Shown: piece after piece, positions 1 through 12,152 of the stretch | Position numbering within the stretch: the stretch's first letter is position 1 | Layout of the letters: every line of letters starts with the position of its first letter | From: Dictyostelium firmibasis | Taxonomy: Eukaryota; Evosea; Eumycetozoa; Dictyosteliales; Dictyosteliaceae | Assembly: GCA_036169595.1 (NCBI GenBank) | Contig: CM069765.1 | Coordinates: 4,231,001-4,295,000 of the forward strand | Reading direction: 5' to 3' | Length of the DNA stretch: 64,000 nt | Translations under genes and position numbers: made by a program | The notes under the pieces: model-generated | What the model was told of the DNA's origin: nothing | The model's database searches: none | What the model saw: the letters and a program-made list of their open reading frames with translations, nothing else

Positions 1-2006
1 ATCCAATTTGATAATTCATTTGAACTTTTATCATACTTTAAACTATCTACAAATGTTGGTAATCTTTGAAGGATATATTTTTCTTTATACTCTAATTCAA
101 TTAAAGATGGTATGAATTTGGATAAATTAACTTTTTTTAATGTTTCTTTGATTTCCATGACACGGAATACCAATTCTTTATGAATTTTAAAGTTTTCTAA
201 AAATTTTGTAGATCTATCAGCATCGCTAAGTTCTCCTCCACCAAGTAATACCAATTTAATAATTTCAAGATCACCCAATTCCATTGAGTAATCAAATACA
301 GTTTTTTTATTACAATCCTTATGGGAATAATTATAAATACCCATTGAATTGATAGTAAGTAAACAAAGTTTCAAAAATTCGCTATTTGAATTTTTTTTAA
401 ACAATAAGTGCATTGGAGTTTCATCATTTATATTCTTTTGATTGATAGAAAATTCATCTGCAATTTTCAACCAATCTTTGACTTGAACAAAGTTTTTGAC
501 ATTATCAAATTTAATGTGTTCAAAGACAAAATGAAGGAAGCTATTGTTTTTTTCAGATTCAACATCTTTCAAATGATTATATACATCTTTTAGACTTGAA
601 AAGTTAAGACCATTATTATTTGAAAAAAAATGTTTAAGGACAAAATCTTTACAAATAAAATCTGTTGATAATAATAAACTTTTAATATATTTTGATTGAA
701 TATTTCTTTTGGTTGGGTTTGATGATCTTGTTTTTTGAAGAACTGGCACTATTTGGTTTGATTCTGATTGAAGTAGCGTTTCTTTGTTTTGTTGTTTTTC
801 TTCTTCTTTTTCTTCTTGTCCTTCTTGTTCTTGTTGTTCTTGTTGTTCTTGTTGTTCTTGTTGTTCTTGTTGTAGTTGTTCTTGTTGTTCTTGTTGTTCT
901 TGTTGTTCTTGTTGTTCTTGTTGTTCTTGTTGTTCCTGTTGTTCCTGTTGTTCCTGTTGTTCCTGTTGTTCCTGTTGTTCCTGTTGTTCCTGTTGGTCGA
1001 CTTGTTTGTCTTGTTGGTCTAGTTCTAGTCTTTGTCCTTTTTCCTCTTCTTGTTCTTGTTGGTGTTGTTCCTCTTGTACTTGTTGTTCCTCTTGTACTTG
1101 TTGTTCCTCTTGTACTTGTTCTCTTTCTTCTCCTTTTTCTTCTTCTCCTTTTTCTTTTTCTCCTTTTTCTTTTTCTCCTTGTTTAAGTGGTTGTGGGGAT
1201 TGAGGTTCAATTGGAATGTCATCATCTTCGAATACCAAAAGAGATTGGAGAAGTTCTTTTGAATTAAATATTTTTTGGTATGATAAACCTGGTTTTGATT
1301 CATCATCAAGTGTTGGTGATTGTGATAGTAAAATTTGCGATGAAGGTGATTGTGAAAGTAAAATTGGCGATGAAGGTGATTGTGAAAGTAAAATTGGTGA
1401 TGAAGGTGATTGCGAAGGTATATTTGGTGATGAAGGTGATTGTGAAAGTAAATTTGGTGATGGAGGTGATGAAGGTGATTGTGAAAGTAAATTTGGTAAT
1501 GAAGGTGATTGTGAAAGTAAATTTGGTGATGGAGGTGATTGTGAAAGTAAATTTGGTGGTGAAGGTAATTCTTCTATATATATTGGAAATTGTTTATAAT
1601 GAAGTAATGAGTGAAGTTGGGGAAGGGATTGTGATGTTTTTTTTGTTTTTATTTTTGTGTGTAGAAAAGATGGTAAAATTTTTGAGATTGATAAGTTACC
1701 TTTTTTTTTAATCTCGGTCGTATTTGAGTAGAATTTTCTACATTCCAATTCAAAAGACTTAATAGGCAATTTTGGCCAGGCAATAGGTTGGTCAGTCTCT
1801 TTGGTACTAACATCAGATAACAAGAGCTTGAAGGCATAGTCATCCTCTCTAATTTTCTTCAAACCACTTTTTTCATCAAAAAGATCATAGAGGGTATCCG
1901 ATAAAGATTGGTTTTCAATATTCATAGCTTTGTTTTCTTCTTCTCTAATTTTATTATTGGTTTGAATTTTGGAGTAAACCATCATTGATTTGGGATTGAA
2001 AGACAT
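1..2006 (-). CDS. Gln/Glu-rich ankyrin-type protein, N-terminal 668 codons (runs off left edge)
   Basis: One uninterrupted reading frame starts at the ATG at 2006, preceded by a T/A-rich leader typical of this genome, and is still open at base 1, so the C-terminus is missing. Residues about 149-232 are some eight imperfect copies of a Ser-Pro-rich unit (SPNLLSQSPS). Residues 276-293 are Lys/Glu repeats, and residues about 293-409 are an almost pure Gln/Glu tract (CAA/GAA codons). After a short basic linker, residues about 525-590 look like ankyrin helices: DETPMHLLFKK, then KTVFDYSMELGDLEIIKLVL. The role is unknown. Ankyrin repeats usually bind protein partners and the low-complexity half is probably disordered. 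The V/L-rich and S/C-rich frames on the plus strand here are antisense shadows of the CAA/GAA tract. Confidence 0.85.
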   Translation of the reverse strand, partial: MSFNPKSMMVYSKIQTNNKIREEENKAMNIENQSLSDTLYDLFDEKSGLKKIREDDYAFKLLLSDVSTKETDQPIAWPKLPIKSFELECRKFYSNTTEIKKKGNLSISKILPSFLHTKIKTKKTSQSLPQLHSLLHYKQFPIYIEELPSPPNLLSQSPPSPNLLSQSPSLPNLLSQSPSSPPSPNLLSQSPSSPNIPSQSPSSPILLSQSPSSPILLSQSPSSQILLSQSPTLDDESKPGLSYQKIFNSKELLQSLLVFEDDDIPIEPQSPQPLKQGEKEKGEKEKGEEEKGEEREQVQEEQQVQEEQQVQEEQHQQEQEEEKGQRLELDQQDKQVDQQEQQEQQEQQEQQEQQEQQEQQEQQEQQEQQEQQEQQEQLQQEQQEQQEQQEQQEQEGQEEKEEEKQQNKETLLQSESNQIVPVLQKTRSSNPTKRNIQSKYIKSLLLSTDFICKDFVLKHFFSNNNGLNFSSLKDVYNHLKDVESEKNNSFLHFVFEHIKFDNVKNFVQVKDWLKIADEFSINQKNINDETPMHLLFKKNSNSEFLKLCLLTINSMGIYNYSHKDCNKKTVFDYSMELGDLEIIKLVLLGGGELSDADRSTKFLENFKIHKELVFRVMEIKETLKKVNLSKFIPSLIELEYKEKYILQRLPTFVDSLKYDKSSNELSNW

Positions 2007-2922
2007 CTTTTAATTTTTTTTTTTTTTTTTAAATAAAATTGTTAGATAAAAAAAAATTTATTATTTTAAAAGAAATTGTTCTTACATTAGTTTAAAAAAT
2101 AATATTTATTTATGAGAACAATGTTTGAATTAATAATTAAAAAAAAAATGAAAAAATGATGGCTATTTATATTTGAAGAAAAAAAAAAAAAAAAAATTAA
2201 AATGAAAATAATTATTATATTTATACATAATTATAATTTATTTAAATTTATTTATTTAAATTTGTTTATTTAAATTACTATAAATATTAATTGATAGGTA
2301 GTGGTAGTGTTGTTTTTGTAATTATTTATTCATAAAATCAATTTTAAAAAAGAATTGGTGGTAATAATCATACAATTTTAATTTTTTTTCATAATGATTG
2401 TTATAACAATAAAAAAAAAAAAGGTGTGAACTTTTTTGTAGATTAATCATTTGTTCAACTACGCCCTACAATAATAATATTTTTTTTTTATTAAAAAAAA
2501 TACAACATGTTCAATATGGTATTTGTAATTAATTTTTTTTTTTTTTTTTTTTCTTTCTTTTTAACTGAATGGGTGTTTTATGACAACTGCGAATAGTAAT
2601 TTGTATTAAGTAAATTAGATTAGTGTGTGATAAACACTCCTTTTTTTAATTATTATACAAATAAATATAAAAAAATATTTTGTGTGGGACGTGAGTTCAA
2701 AAGTGTTTGTCTTCTAACCTCAATTTACAAAAATTAATTATGATTGCCAATAAAAAAAAAAAATAATTAAAAAAAATAAATTGTATGGGGCAATTTTAAA
2801 AAATGAATTATGATCAATATAATTTTTAATTTTTTTTTAAAAAATATACTCTTTCCAGATGAAGTAATTGGGTTAAAATATAATAAATAATATATCGCAA
2901 TAATTATGAATATGGTAAAAAA

Positions 2923-2953
<31 letters not shown>

Positions 2954-3479
2954 TTAAAAACAAATGTTTTGTTTAACTACACAGAATTATTGTTTGTGTA
3001 TTTATAAGAAAAAAAAACACCTATAAAAAATAGTATTAGCTTGAAAATCACAAACAAAAATTTATTAGTGGTTGAAATTGTTTTTTTTGTTATATAGAAA
3101 ACACCCAAGTGAATTATTTTCCCTTTTTTGAATATTTAGGATGTGTGTTGGTGGGTGAACAACTTAATTTCATGCACTTTTTTTATGTTGAGTGATAATA
3201 AATAAAATTTTTTTTTTTTATAGTTATTTTTTATTTTAATTCTAAAAAAAAAGAATTTACGATACCATGTTGAAGTTTAATATAATTCTAAAAAAAACCA
3301 AAATAGAACACTTTTTTTACTAAATATTAACAGAATGATTAAAAAAGAAAAAAAAAAAGAATTTAAAGTGAAAAATGAAAAAAGAAAATAAAAAAAAAAA
3401 AAAAAGCAAAAAAAAAGAAAATAAATTAAAAAATGAAAAAAGAAAAAAAAAAAAAAAAAATTAAGTTTTTGTTTTAGAC
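2007..3479. other. AT-rich intergenic spacer, no gene seen
   Basis: About 1.5 kb of A/T homopolymer-rich sequence between the divergently placed ankyrin-type gene (minus) and the Tgr-like array (plus). No open frame with the local codon bias, no tRNA-like structure and no clear repeat was seen. A few less AT-rich words occur near 2690-2710 and 3130-3160 but do not form a recognisable element. Confidence 0.6.
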
Positions 3480-3850
3480 ATCCATTCTACTTTGTATTAA
3501 CCATCACAAATTCTACGCAGCACAATGTAGTTTAGTATTGACATATGCAAATTATCAATTTGGCTATATAGTTGGTGAATTTTTATGATTTTGATAAATT
3601 ACACCTAATAGATTATCAGAAACAACACCCAGCACCAACATCATCATCAACATCGCATCATTAATTCATAATATTTGAATCATATGAAAATGGAGTAATT
3701 AATATTATGAAATCACCATTTAATTTAGCATTGTCCAATAATCTAATTTAAGAAGATAATAAAACATTATATTGTTGAGGTATTATCACATTTTAAGGTA
3801 GGAGTTTTTTAACACTGGTAATAGTACATTACCAAATGAAACATTTCATT
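3480..3850 (+). pseudogene. Decayed coding-like sequence, family unknown
   Basis: This stretch is clearly less AT-rich than the sequence around it. In pieces it reads like plus-strand protein: one frame gives YAAQCSLVLTYANYQFGY followed by stops, another gives ESYENGVINIMKSPF and continues with scattered TAA/TGA. No frame stays open beyond about 30 codons. Base composition like exons with broken frames suggests a gene relic rather than a spacer. I do not recognise the parent gene. It lies between the ankyrin-type gene and the first Tgr-like copy and may be debris from formation of the array. Confidence 0.35.
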
Positions 3851-4189
3851 ATTAATAATAAATTAGTAATAGAAATTGTTTGTTCGACTAATATTTTTTA
3901 AATACTAAAAAAAAAAAAAAAAAACAAGAATAATAAACACTTTTTATAATTCAAAAAAAACTATTAATAACAATGGCCAAAAACATTCAAAAAAGAATTC
4001 ACGATAAGATCTTTGTTTAAAAAAAAATAAAAACTAATAATAACTTAAGCATACTCCCAATTATTTTCATTTATGTCTTTTTTTATAGTATTTAAAAAAC
4101 AACTTTTATTTTTATTTTTTTTTTTATTTAATTTTTTTTCTTTTTTTTTTTTCTTTTTTTTATTTTATTATTTCTTTTTTTTATTATTT

Positions 4190-4656
4190 TTTATTGCAAT
4201 ATTATGGTGAACAGTTTTTTATTTATTTAATTTTTTTTTTAAAATTAACATCATTGTATTTTTAACTACACCTTAAAAAAAAAAAAACTATTAATAACTT
4301 TAACCCCCTGTGTGTGTGTGTGATTGAAACTCACAATGTTATAACTATAATTAGAAAAAAAAAAAAAAAAAAATTTAGTTGTAAGACTGTGTTCAAAAAA
4401 AAAAAAAAATTTGATTGTAATTTTTATTAATTATTATTATTTTAATAATTTTTTTTTTAATTGTTAATTTTAATATTGTTTATTTTTTTTATTATTATTT
4501 TAATTTTTATTTATTTTCTTTTATAAATTGTTTTAATTACAATATTGTTTATTTTTTTTAAATTTATTATCGTTTTATTATTTTTATTATTATTATTTTA
4601 ATTGTTGTTAATTTTAATTTTGTAAATTATAAAGTAAAAAAACATCATCAAACAAT
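4190..4656 (+). promoter_or_regulatory. Upstream region of Tgr-like copy 1 (shared module, single fused form)
   Basis: Holds the words seen upstream of every copy: GCAATATTATGGTGAACAG, an ATTGTATTTTTAACTACACC block, a poly-A run, a short (TG)n run at about 4310-4322, then TGAAACTCACAATGTTATAA. The ATG follows a conserved leader ending AAACATCATCAAACAAT. In later spacers the module occurs twice in tandem. Here only one fused, shortened copy remains. The role as promoter is inferred from its conserved position relative to five gene starts. Confidence 0.55.
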
Positions 4657-6795
4657 ATGAAAATTCTTTTTTTATTTTTCATATTTTATTTTATTTCTAA
4701 ATCTTTTGGAAACTATATCCCAGTACCTAAAGGTAAATAATATATTTAAATTAATAATAGATTTTACTTTTATCTAATATTTTTAATATTAAATTTAGAT
4801 TTTAAATGTTCAAAGGAATCATTAATTTATACCTATGGTAGTGGTGATGCTTATTTTTCAAAGTGGTCATTTACAGATTCTCATTATGATTTACCATTTG
4901 ATTGTTTGAATGATAATCGTAGTGTAACGTGTACTGCTGAAATGAATGGTGAGAATGCAAAAATGCTACACGGGAGCATATCAACTTGTGTGATTGATAG
5001 CAACGGTGCATTAGTTTGTGAGTCTATCAGTCTTTCAAAAAAATATTATCCAAATCCAATAATTGAAGGTGAATTTAAACCTCTTACAAAAGGTGGTCAA
5101 ACTTCTTTGAAAGGTTATTATTTAGCGTTTGGAATTTCCTCATTTTTTACAATTCTTCCAGATACTGAGGTTGAATTCCAGGGAAGCACATTCAAGAAAT
5201 CATTTGATGCAACCAACATATTGCTGGATTATCAAGGTGGTTGTGGTCCAAAAACATTACAATGGCCAAATGGTTTCAATTTTACATTCAATCATTCAAA
5301 TCCAATTATAAATAATGCTTCAAGCGATAATAGATCTTTAATTGTAACTGGTTCAAATTTCTGTAATAGTTCTGATTATGTAAATATTTTTATTGATAGC
5401 ATTCAAATCGATAAATTAAACATAATATCAATTGATCATGAATTATTTGAAGTAAAATACAATCAGCAATATTGCAAATCCATTGTATTAAATATAGTAT
5501 CTGGTGATTTAGATTCTAATAAATTTCAATTCGATTATAAACCATTACCATTAAAAATCAACAGTATTCCAAAATCAAAAGGTGGTTCAATAATAATTAC
5601 TGGAGAAAGATTATCATCACAGATTAACAACTCTTTAGTAATAGTAAATATAGGACAAAATGAATGTAAACAGGTAATATCATCAAAGAATGAAATAACA
5701 TGTAATTTAGATTCAATAACAAATGGTAGTATCAGCAATAATTTACAAGTTAATATTTCAATTAATGGTATTGTAAATGATAATAATTTATTATTTTCAT
5801 TCGATGTACCATTCATTTCAGATTTTATACTTCCTCAAGGTGAAGTTAAATTAATTGGAGATTGTTTTGGTACATTCCAATCTACTCAAGTTTATATTGA
5901 TGATATTCTACAATCAAATTTAACAATATCAATAAATGATAAACAAACAACACTATCATTTACACCATTGAATCAAATTAAAAAATCAAAATTATATTTA
6001 ATTGTAAATGGTACAAAATCAAATGTAGTAGATATTGATTCATCATTCTATGTTAAGAGTATACCATCATCACCATCAGTAATTGGTCAAATAGTAAATT
6101 ATACACTTTACAATATAAATCCATCAAACTATAATAGTTTACCAACGATAATATTAAAAGATAATAGTACAATCAAAGGTATTGATATTAAAGACTCATT
6201 TGAATATTCAACACATTCATACTCATTCCAAATTCCAAAAGGTTGTGGAAGAAATGAAATTTCAATTTCAATTGGTAATCAAACAAGTCGAACTGAATTC
6301 TATTATGAACAACCAATTATTAGAAGTTGTTCAACAAATGATAATCAACTTATTAATTGTCTTGGTAATTTTACAAATTATTTAAATTATTATGAAGATG
6401 ATCAAATTAAAATAATATTTTTAAACTCAAGTAAATATAATTTTTTAGAAAGTAATTTACTCGATTTTAAATTTGATTCATTTTCATTTCAATTAAACAA
6501 ACAGTTTACATCAAATCAAATCTATTTAAATGTTTGCAATCAACTTTTACCAATTACCAATATTGAATTTACTCAAACACCACAAGCAACTAAAATTAAT
6601 ACAATTGAGCCAATATTAAATGATTCAAGTAAACATGAAAATAATCAAAATAAAACAAATAACGAAAGTATTGGCTCAATTGGTGAAGTAGTATCAGAAA
6701 AAGATCAAATCCAAAGTAATGCAGAAAAGAATAATTTTAGTATTATTTTAATTTTTATTTTTTTAATTATAGAATATTGTGCGAGTTTAATATAA
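4657..6795 (+). CDS. Tgr-like IPT/TIG surface protein, copy 1 (short, GPI-type tail)
   Basis: Two exons, 4657-4732 and 4799-6795, joined across a 66-base GT/TAG intron, give 690 aa. The 25-codon first exon is a signal peptide ([18 protein letters not shown], then NYIPVPK). The ectodomain is Asn-rich with many N-x-S/T sites and beta-sandwich repeats of TIG type, for example [15 protein letters not shown] and [18 protein letters not shown] low-complexity Asn/Lys/Glu stem follows. The protein ends in a hydrophobic run, NNFSIILIFIFLII, then only EYCASLI. With no cytoplasmic part, this tail fits a GPI-anchor signal better than a transmembrane helix. First gene of a five-member tandem array and closest to copy 3. 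Family knowledge: Tgr proteins mediate cell-cell adhesion and allorecognition in Dictyostelium. The exact paralogue number cannot be told. Confidence 0.85.
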
Positions 6796-7495
6796 ATAAA
6801 AAATAAATCTTTTCTTTTTTAAAATAGTGTTTTACCCTATCCAATTTTTAGATTATCCATGTAATTTTCAGCGATCCAACAATTTTTTTTATCAACTAAT
6901 TTTATTTTTTAATTATTATTTTTTTTTTTTTTTATTTATTTTTTTTTTTTTAATTCATAGCAACGGACTTTGAAAAAAAAAAAAAAAAAATTTCATTTTG
7001 TTATTTTCTTATTTACACACAAAAGTATGCATGACATAATTAAAAAACATAATTAAAAAAAGTACACCTATTCAAGTGTTTTGTTTGGATTCAATTATCA
7101 AAAACACAATCATTGGGGAAAAAGTGTTCAACTATTCTTTCGTGACGTTCTAATTTAGATTTGAAGAAATGGAATTAAAGAAAAAAGAACAAACCATTAA
7201 CAAATACAACAACCAACACAATACAAATAAAATTTTTATTAAATTTCATTTTTTTTTCATTTTTTTATTATTTTTTTTTTTAATTTTTTTTTATTTTAGA
7301 GTTTTTTTAAAAATTCAATTTTTTTTCAGTTTTTTTAATTTCCAATTTGTTCTATTCCATTTTTTTTTTTTCTTAAATTTTTTTATTATTTCTTTTTTTT
7401 TTTTTATATTTTTTGTTGCAATATTATATTATGGTGAACAATTTTATTTATTTAATTTTTTTCAAAATTAATATCATTGTATTTTTAACTACACC

Positions 7496-7536
<41 letters not shown>

Positions 7537-8373
7537 AAAAAAATATTTACAATGTGATCTTAATAAAAATGAAAAGTTTATTTTGATTTAAATTATTTTT
7601 TTTAAATTTTGTTTTCCACCAAATATGTTTTTGTTTGTAATTGTTTGTGTTGTTTTCAAAATATTATAATATAACCATAATTAATTTAACCCTTTTGTAT
7701 GTTTATTATTGCTGTGGTGTGGTGTTCACAATTTTTTTTTACTTTTTTTAATTTTTCTTTTTTTTTTTTTTTTTTGATGCAATATTATATTATGGTGAAT
7801 AGTTTTTATTTAAAATTAATATAATTGTATTTTTAACTTCACTTCAAAAAAAAAAAAAAAACTAATAATAACTTTAACACCTAAAATCATTCCTAAAAAA
7901 TATGATCTTATTAAAAATAAAAGGTTTTTTAATATTTAATTTTTTTTTTTTTTTAATTTTGTTTCCTCATCACCAAATATGTTTTTGTATGAAATTATTT
8001 GTTGTTTTCAATATATAATAAAACCCTAATAGATTTACCCCTTTTTGTATGTGTATATTATTGCTGTGGTGTGTGTGATTGAACCTCACAATGTTATAAC
8101 TATAATTAGAAAAAAAAAAAAAAATTTTAGTTGTAATTTTAGGGTGGTGGACTGTGTTCAAAAAAAAAATTTGATTGTAATTTTTATTAATTATTATTAT
8201 TTTAATTTTTTTTTTTTTTTAATATTGTTTATTTTTTCATTATTATTTTAATTTTTTTTTATTTTTTTTAAAATTGTTTTTAATATTGTTTATTTTTTTT
8301 AATTTATTATTATTTTTATTGTTGTTAATTTTAATTTTGTAAATTATAAAGTAAAAAAACATCATCAAACAAT
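6796..8373 (+). repeat. Spacer between copies 1 and 2, with two tandem upstream modules
   Basis: Begins with a 3' flank shared by the short copies (TTAGATTATCCATGTAATTT near 6850, then TATGCATGACATAATT). Module A runs about 7414-7740: TTGCAATATTATATTATGG, then TTTTTAACTACACCC, then GTTTATTATTGCTGTGGTGT. Module B runs about 7775-8110 with the same order of words in a diverged version: GATGCAATATT, TTTTTAACTTCACTTC, TATTATTGCTGTGGTGTGTG. Almost identical to the spacer 14602-16172. No gene is seen in it. Confidence 0.75.
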
Positions 8374-10521
8374 ATGAAAATTCTTTTTTTATTTTTCATA
8401 TTTTATTTTATTTCTAAATCTTTTGGAAACATTATCCCAGTACCTAAAGGTAGATAATATATTTAAATTAATAATAGATTTTACTTTTATCTAATATTTT
8501 TAATATTAAATTTAGATTTTAAATGTTCAAAGGAATCATTAATTTATACCTATGGCAGTGGTGATCCTTATTTTTCAAAGTGGTCATTTACTGATTCTCA
8601 TTATGATTTACCATTTGATTGTTTGAATGATAGCCGTAGTGTAACATGTACTGCTGAAATGAATGAGGAGAATGCAAAAATGCTACACGGGAGCATATCA
8701 ACTTGTGTGATTGATAGCAACGGTGCATTAGTTTGTAAGCTTATAACCCTTTTAACAAACTATTATCCAAATCCAATAATTGAAGGTGAATTTAAACCTC
8801 TTACAAAAGGTGGTCAAACTTCTTTGAAAGGTTATTATTTAGCGTTTGGAATTTCCTCATTTTTTACAATTCTTCCAGATACTGAGGTTGAATTCCAGGG
8901 AAGCACATTCAAGAAATCATTTGATGCAACCAACATATTGCTGGATTATCAAGGTGGTTGTGGTCCAAAAACATTACAATGGCCAAATGGTTTCAATTTT
9001 ACATTCAATCATTCAAATCCAATTATAAATAATGCTTCAAGCGATAATAGATCTTTAATTGTAACTGGTTCAAATTTCTGTAATAGTTCTGATTATGTAA
9101 ATATTTTTATTGATAGCATTCAAATCGATAGATTAAACATAATATCAATTGATCATGAATTATTTGAAGTAAAATACAATCAACAGTATTGCAAATCAAT
9201 TGTATTAAATATTGTATCTGGTGATTTAGATTCTAATAAATTTCAATTCGATTATAAACCATTACCATTAAAAATCAACAGTATTCCAAAATCAAAAGGT
9301 GGTTCAATAATAATTACTGGAGAAAGATTATCATCACAGATAAACAACTCTTTAGTAATTGTAAATATTGGACAAAATGAATGTAAACAAGTAATATCAT
9401 CAAAGAATGAAATAACATGTAATTTAGATTCAATAACAAATGGTAATATCAGTAATAATTTACAAGTTTATATTTCAATTAATGGTATTGTAAATGATAA
9501 TAATTTATTATTTTCATTCGATGTACCATTCATTTCAGATTTTATACTTCCTCAAGGTGAAGTTAAATTAATTGGAGATTGTTTTGGTACATTGCAATCT
9601 ACTCAAGTTTATATTGATGATATTCTACAATCAAATTTAACAATATCAATAAATGATAAACAAACAACATTATCATTTACACCATTGAATCAAATTAAAA
9701 AATCAAAATTATATTTAATTGTAAATGGTACAAAATCAAATGTAGTAGATGTTGATTCATCATTTTATGTTAAGAGTATACCATCATCACCATCAGTAAT
9801 TGGTCAAATAGTAAATTATACACTTTACAATATAAATCCATCAAACTATAATAGTTTACCAACGATAATATTAAAAGATAATAGTACAATCAAAGGTATT
9901 GATATTAAAGACTCATTTGAATATTCAACACATTCATACTCATTCCAAATCCCAAAAGGTTGTGGAAGAAATGAAATTTCAATTTCAATTGGTAATCAAA
10001 CAAGTCGTACCGAATTCTATTATGAACAACTAATTATTAAAAGTTGTTCAACAAATGATAATCAACTTATTAATTGTCTTGGTAATTTTACAAATTATTT
10101 AAATTATTATGAAGATGATCAAATTAAAATAATATTTTTAAACCCAAGTAAATATAATTTTTTAGAAAGTAATTTACTCGATTTTAAACTTGATTCATTC
10201 TCATTTCAATTAAACAAACAGTTTACATCAAATCAAATCTATTTAAATGTTTGTAATCAACTTTTACCAATTACCAATATTGAATTTAACTCAATTACTC
10301 AAACACCACAAGTAACTAAAATCAATACAATTGAACCAATATTAAATGATTCAAGTAAACATGAAAATAATCAAAATAAAACAAATAACGAAAGTATTGG
10401 CTCAATTGGTGAGGTAGTATCAGAAAAAGATCAAATCCAAAGTAATGCAGAAAAGAATAATTTTAGTATTATTTTAATTTTTATTTTTTTAATTATAGAA
10501 TATTGTGCGAATTTAATATAA
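8374..10521 (+). CDS. Tgr-like IPT/TIG surface protein, copy 2 (short, GPI-type tail)
   Basis: Exons 8374-8449 and 8516-10521 give 693 aa. Same layout as copy 1: signal peptide exon, TIG-type ectodomain, Asn/Lys/Glu stem and terminal hydrophobic tail (NNFSIILIFIFLII, then EYCANLI). It differs from copies 1 and 3 in the first domain: NDSRSV with a following Glu-Glu, and CKLITLLTNYYPN where copies 1 and 3 have CESISLSKKYYPN. These marks are shared with copy 4, so copies 2 and 4 are sisters. Three extra residues (NSI) precede TQTPQ near the stem. All frames, splice sites and the tail are intact, so it is probably functional. Confidence 0.85.
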
Positions 10522-11532
10522 ATAAAAAATAAATCTTTTCTTTTTTAAAATAGTTTTTTACTTTGTCCAATTTTTAGATTATCCATGTAATTTTCAGCAA
10601 TTCAACAATTTTTTTTTATCAACTATTTTTATTTTTTAATTATTTTTTCAATTATTTTTTTTTTTTTATTTATTTATTTTTTTTTTAATTCACAGCAGTG
10701 GACTTTGAAAAAAAAAAAAAATTTCATTTTGTTATTACACACAAAATTATGCATGACATAATTAAAAAACATAATTAAAAAAAGTACACCTTTTATTCAT
10801 TACACCTTACTACAACAAAACCACATAGTGAATAAAATAATATAAATTTATTTATATATTTTCTTTATATATAATAGATGTAATAATAAAAACCAGTGTA
10901 TAAATATAAAAAAATATAAAATTCGATATTATAATTTAATTGATTTTAAGAAATCGTCAAGTTCATAACTGTTATTGTCTCAACTTTTTTTTCGAACCTT
11001 CAGTTGATGCTCTTTACTAATTCTGGTATTGTAATGCAACATCTGCTTAGATGCAAAAATTTTAGTGCAACCATTAATATCACACACATATTTTAATTCT
11101 GGAGGTTCTTGATTCAAGTGTTTTGTTTCGATTCAATTATCAAAAACACAATCACTGGGGAAAAAGTGTTCAACTGTTCTTTCGTGACGTTCTATTTTAG
11201 ATTTGAAGAAATGGAATTAAAGAAAAAAATAATAAACCATTAACAAATACAACAACCAACACAATACAAATAAAATTTTTATTAAATTTCTTTTTTTTTT
11301 TTAATTTTTTTATTATTTTTTTTTAATTTTTTTTTATTTTAGAGTTTTTTTAAAAATTCAATTTTTTTTTTCAGTTTTTTTAATTTCCAATTGTGTTATA
11401 TTTTATTTTTTTTTCTTAAATTATTTTATTATTTCTTTTTTTTATATTTTTTGATGCAATATTATATTATGGTGTCAATTTTATTCATTTAATTTTTTTC
11501 AAAATTAATATCATTGTATTTTTAACTACACC

Positions 11533-11575
<43 letters not shown>

Positions 11576-12119
11576 CCTTAAAAACATTCCTAAAAAAAAT
11601 ATTTACAATATGATCTTAATAAAAATGAAAAGTTTATTTTGATTTAATTTTTTTTATTTTTTTTTAATTTTGTTTGCCACCAAATATGTTTTTGTTTGTA
11701 ATTGTTTGTGTTGTTTTCAATATATTATAATAAAACCATAATTAATTTGACCCTTTTGTATGTTTATTATTGCTGTGGTGTGGTGTTCACAATTTTTTTT
11801 TTACTTTTTTTAATTATTTCTTTTTTTTTTTTTTTTTTTTGTTTTTGATGCAATATTATATTATGGTGAATAGTTTTTATTTAAAATTAATATAATTGTA
11901 TTTTTAACTTCACTTCAAAAAAAAAAAACTAATAATAACTTTAACCCCTAAAATCATTCCTAAAAAATATGATCTTAATAAAAATAAAAGGTTTTTTAAT
12001 ATTTAATTTTGTTTCCTCATCACCAAATATGTTTTTGTATGAAATTATTTGTGTTGTTTTCAATATATTATAAAAACCTAATAAATTTACCCCTTTTTGT
12101 ATGTGTTTATTATTGCTGT

Positions 12120-12152
<33 letters not shown>

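Noticed and set aside
692-1186. Plus-strand frames rich in Leu/Val or Cys/Ser
   Set aside because: They are antisense readings of the CAA/GAA tract of the minus-strand ankyrin-type gene, which is open over the whole region with normal codon use.
1216-1711. Plus-strand Gly/Asp/Ser-rich repeat frame (GDEGDCESK units)
   Set aside because: It is the antisense of the minus-strand SPNLLSQSPS repeats and has no continuation.
4300-4330. Possible tRNA or CRISPR-like repeats in the array spacers
   Set aside because: The repeated words are few, diverged and irregularly spaced, with no cloverleaf and no spacer/repeat periodicity.
4906-6795. Tgr-like copies as single-exon genes beginning at NDNRS or NDSRS
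   Set aside because: That start is a TTG; all five copies have a conserved upstream exon with ATG, a signal peptide and GT/AG borders in matching phase.
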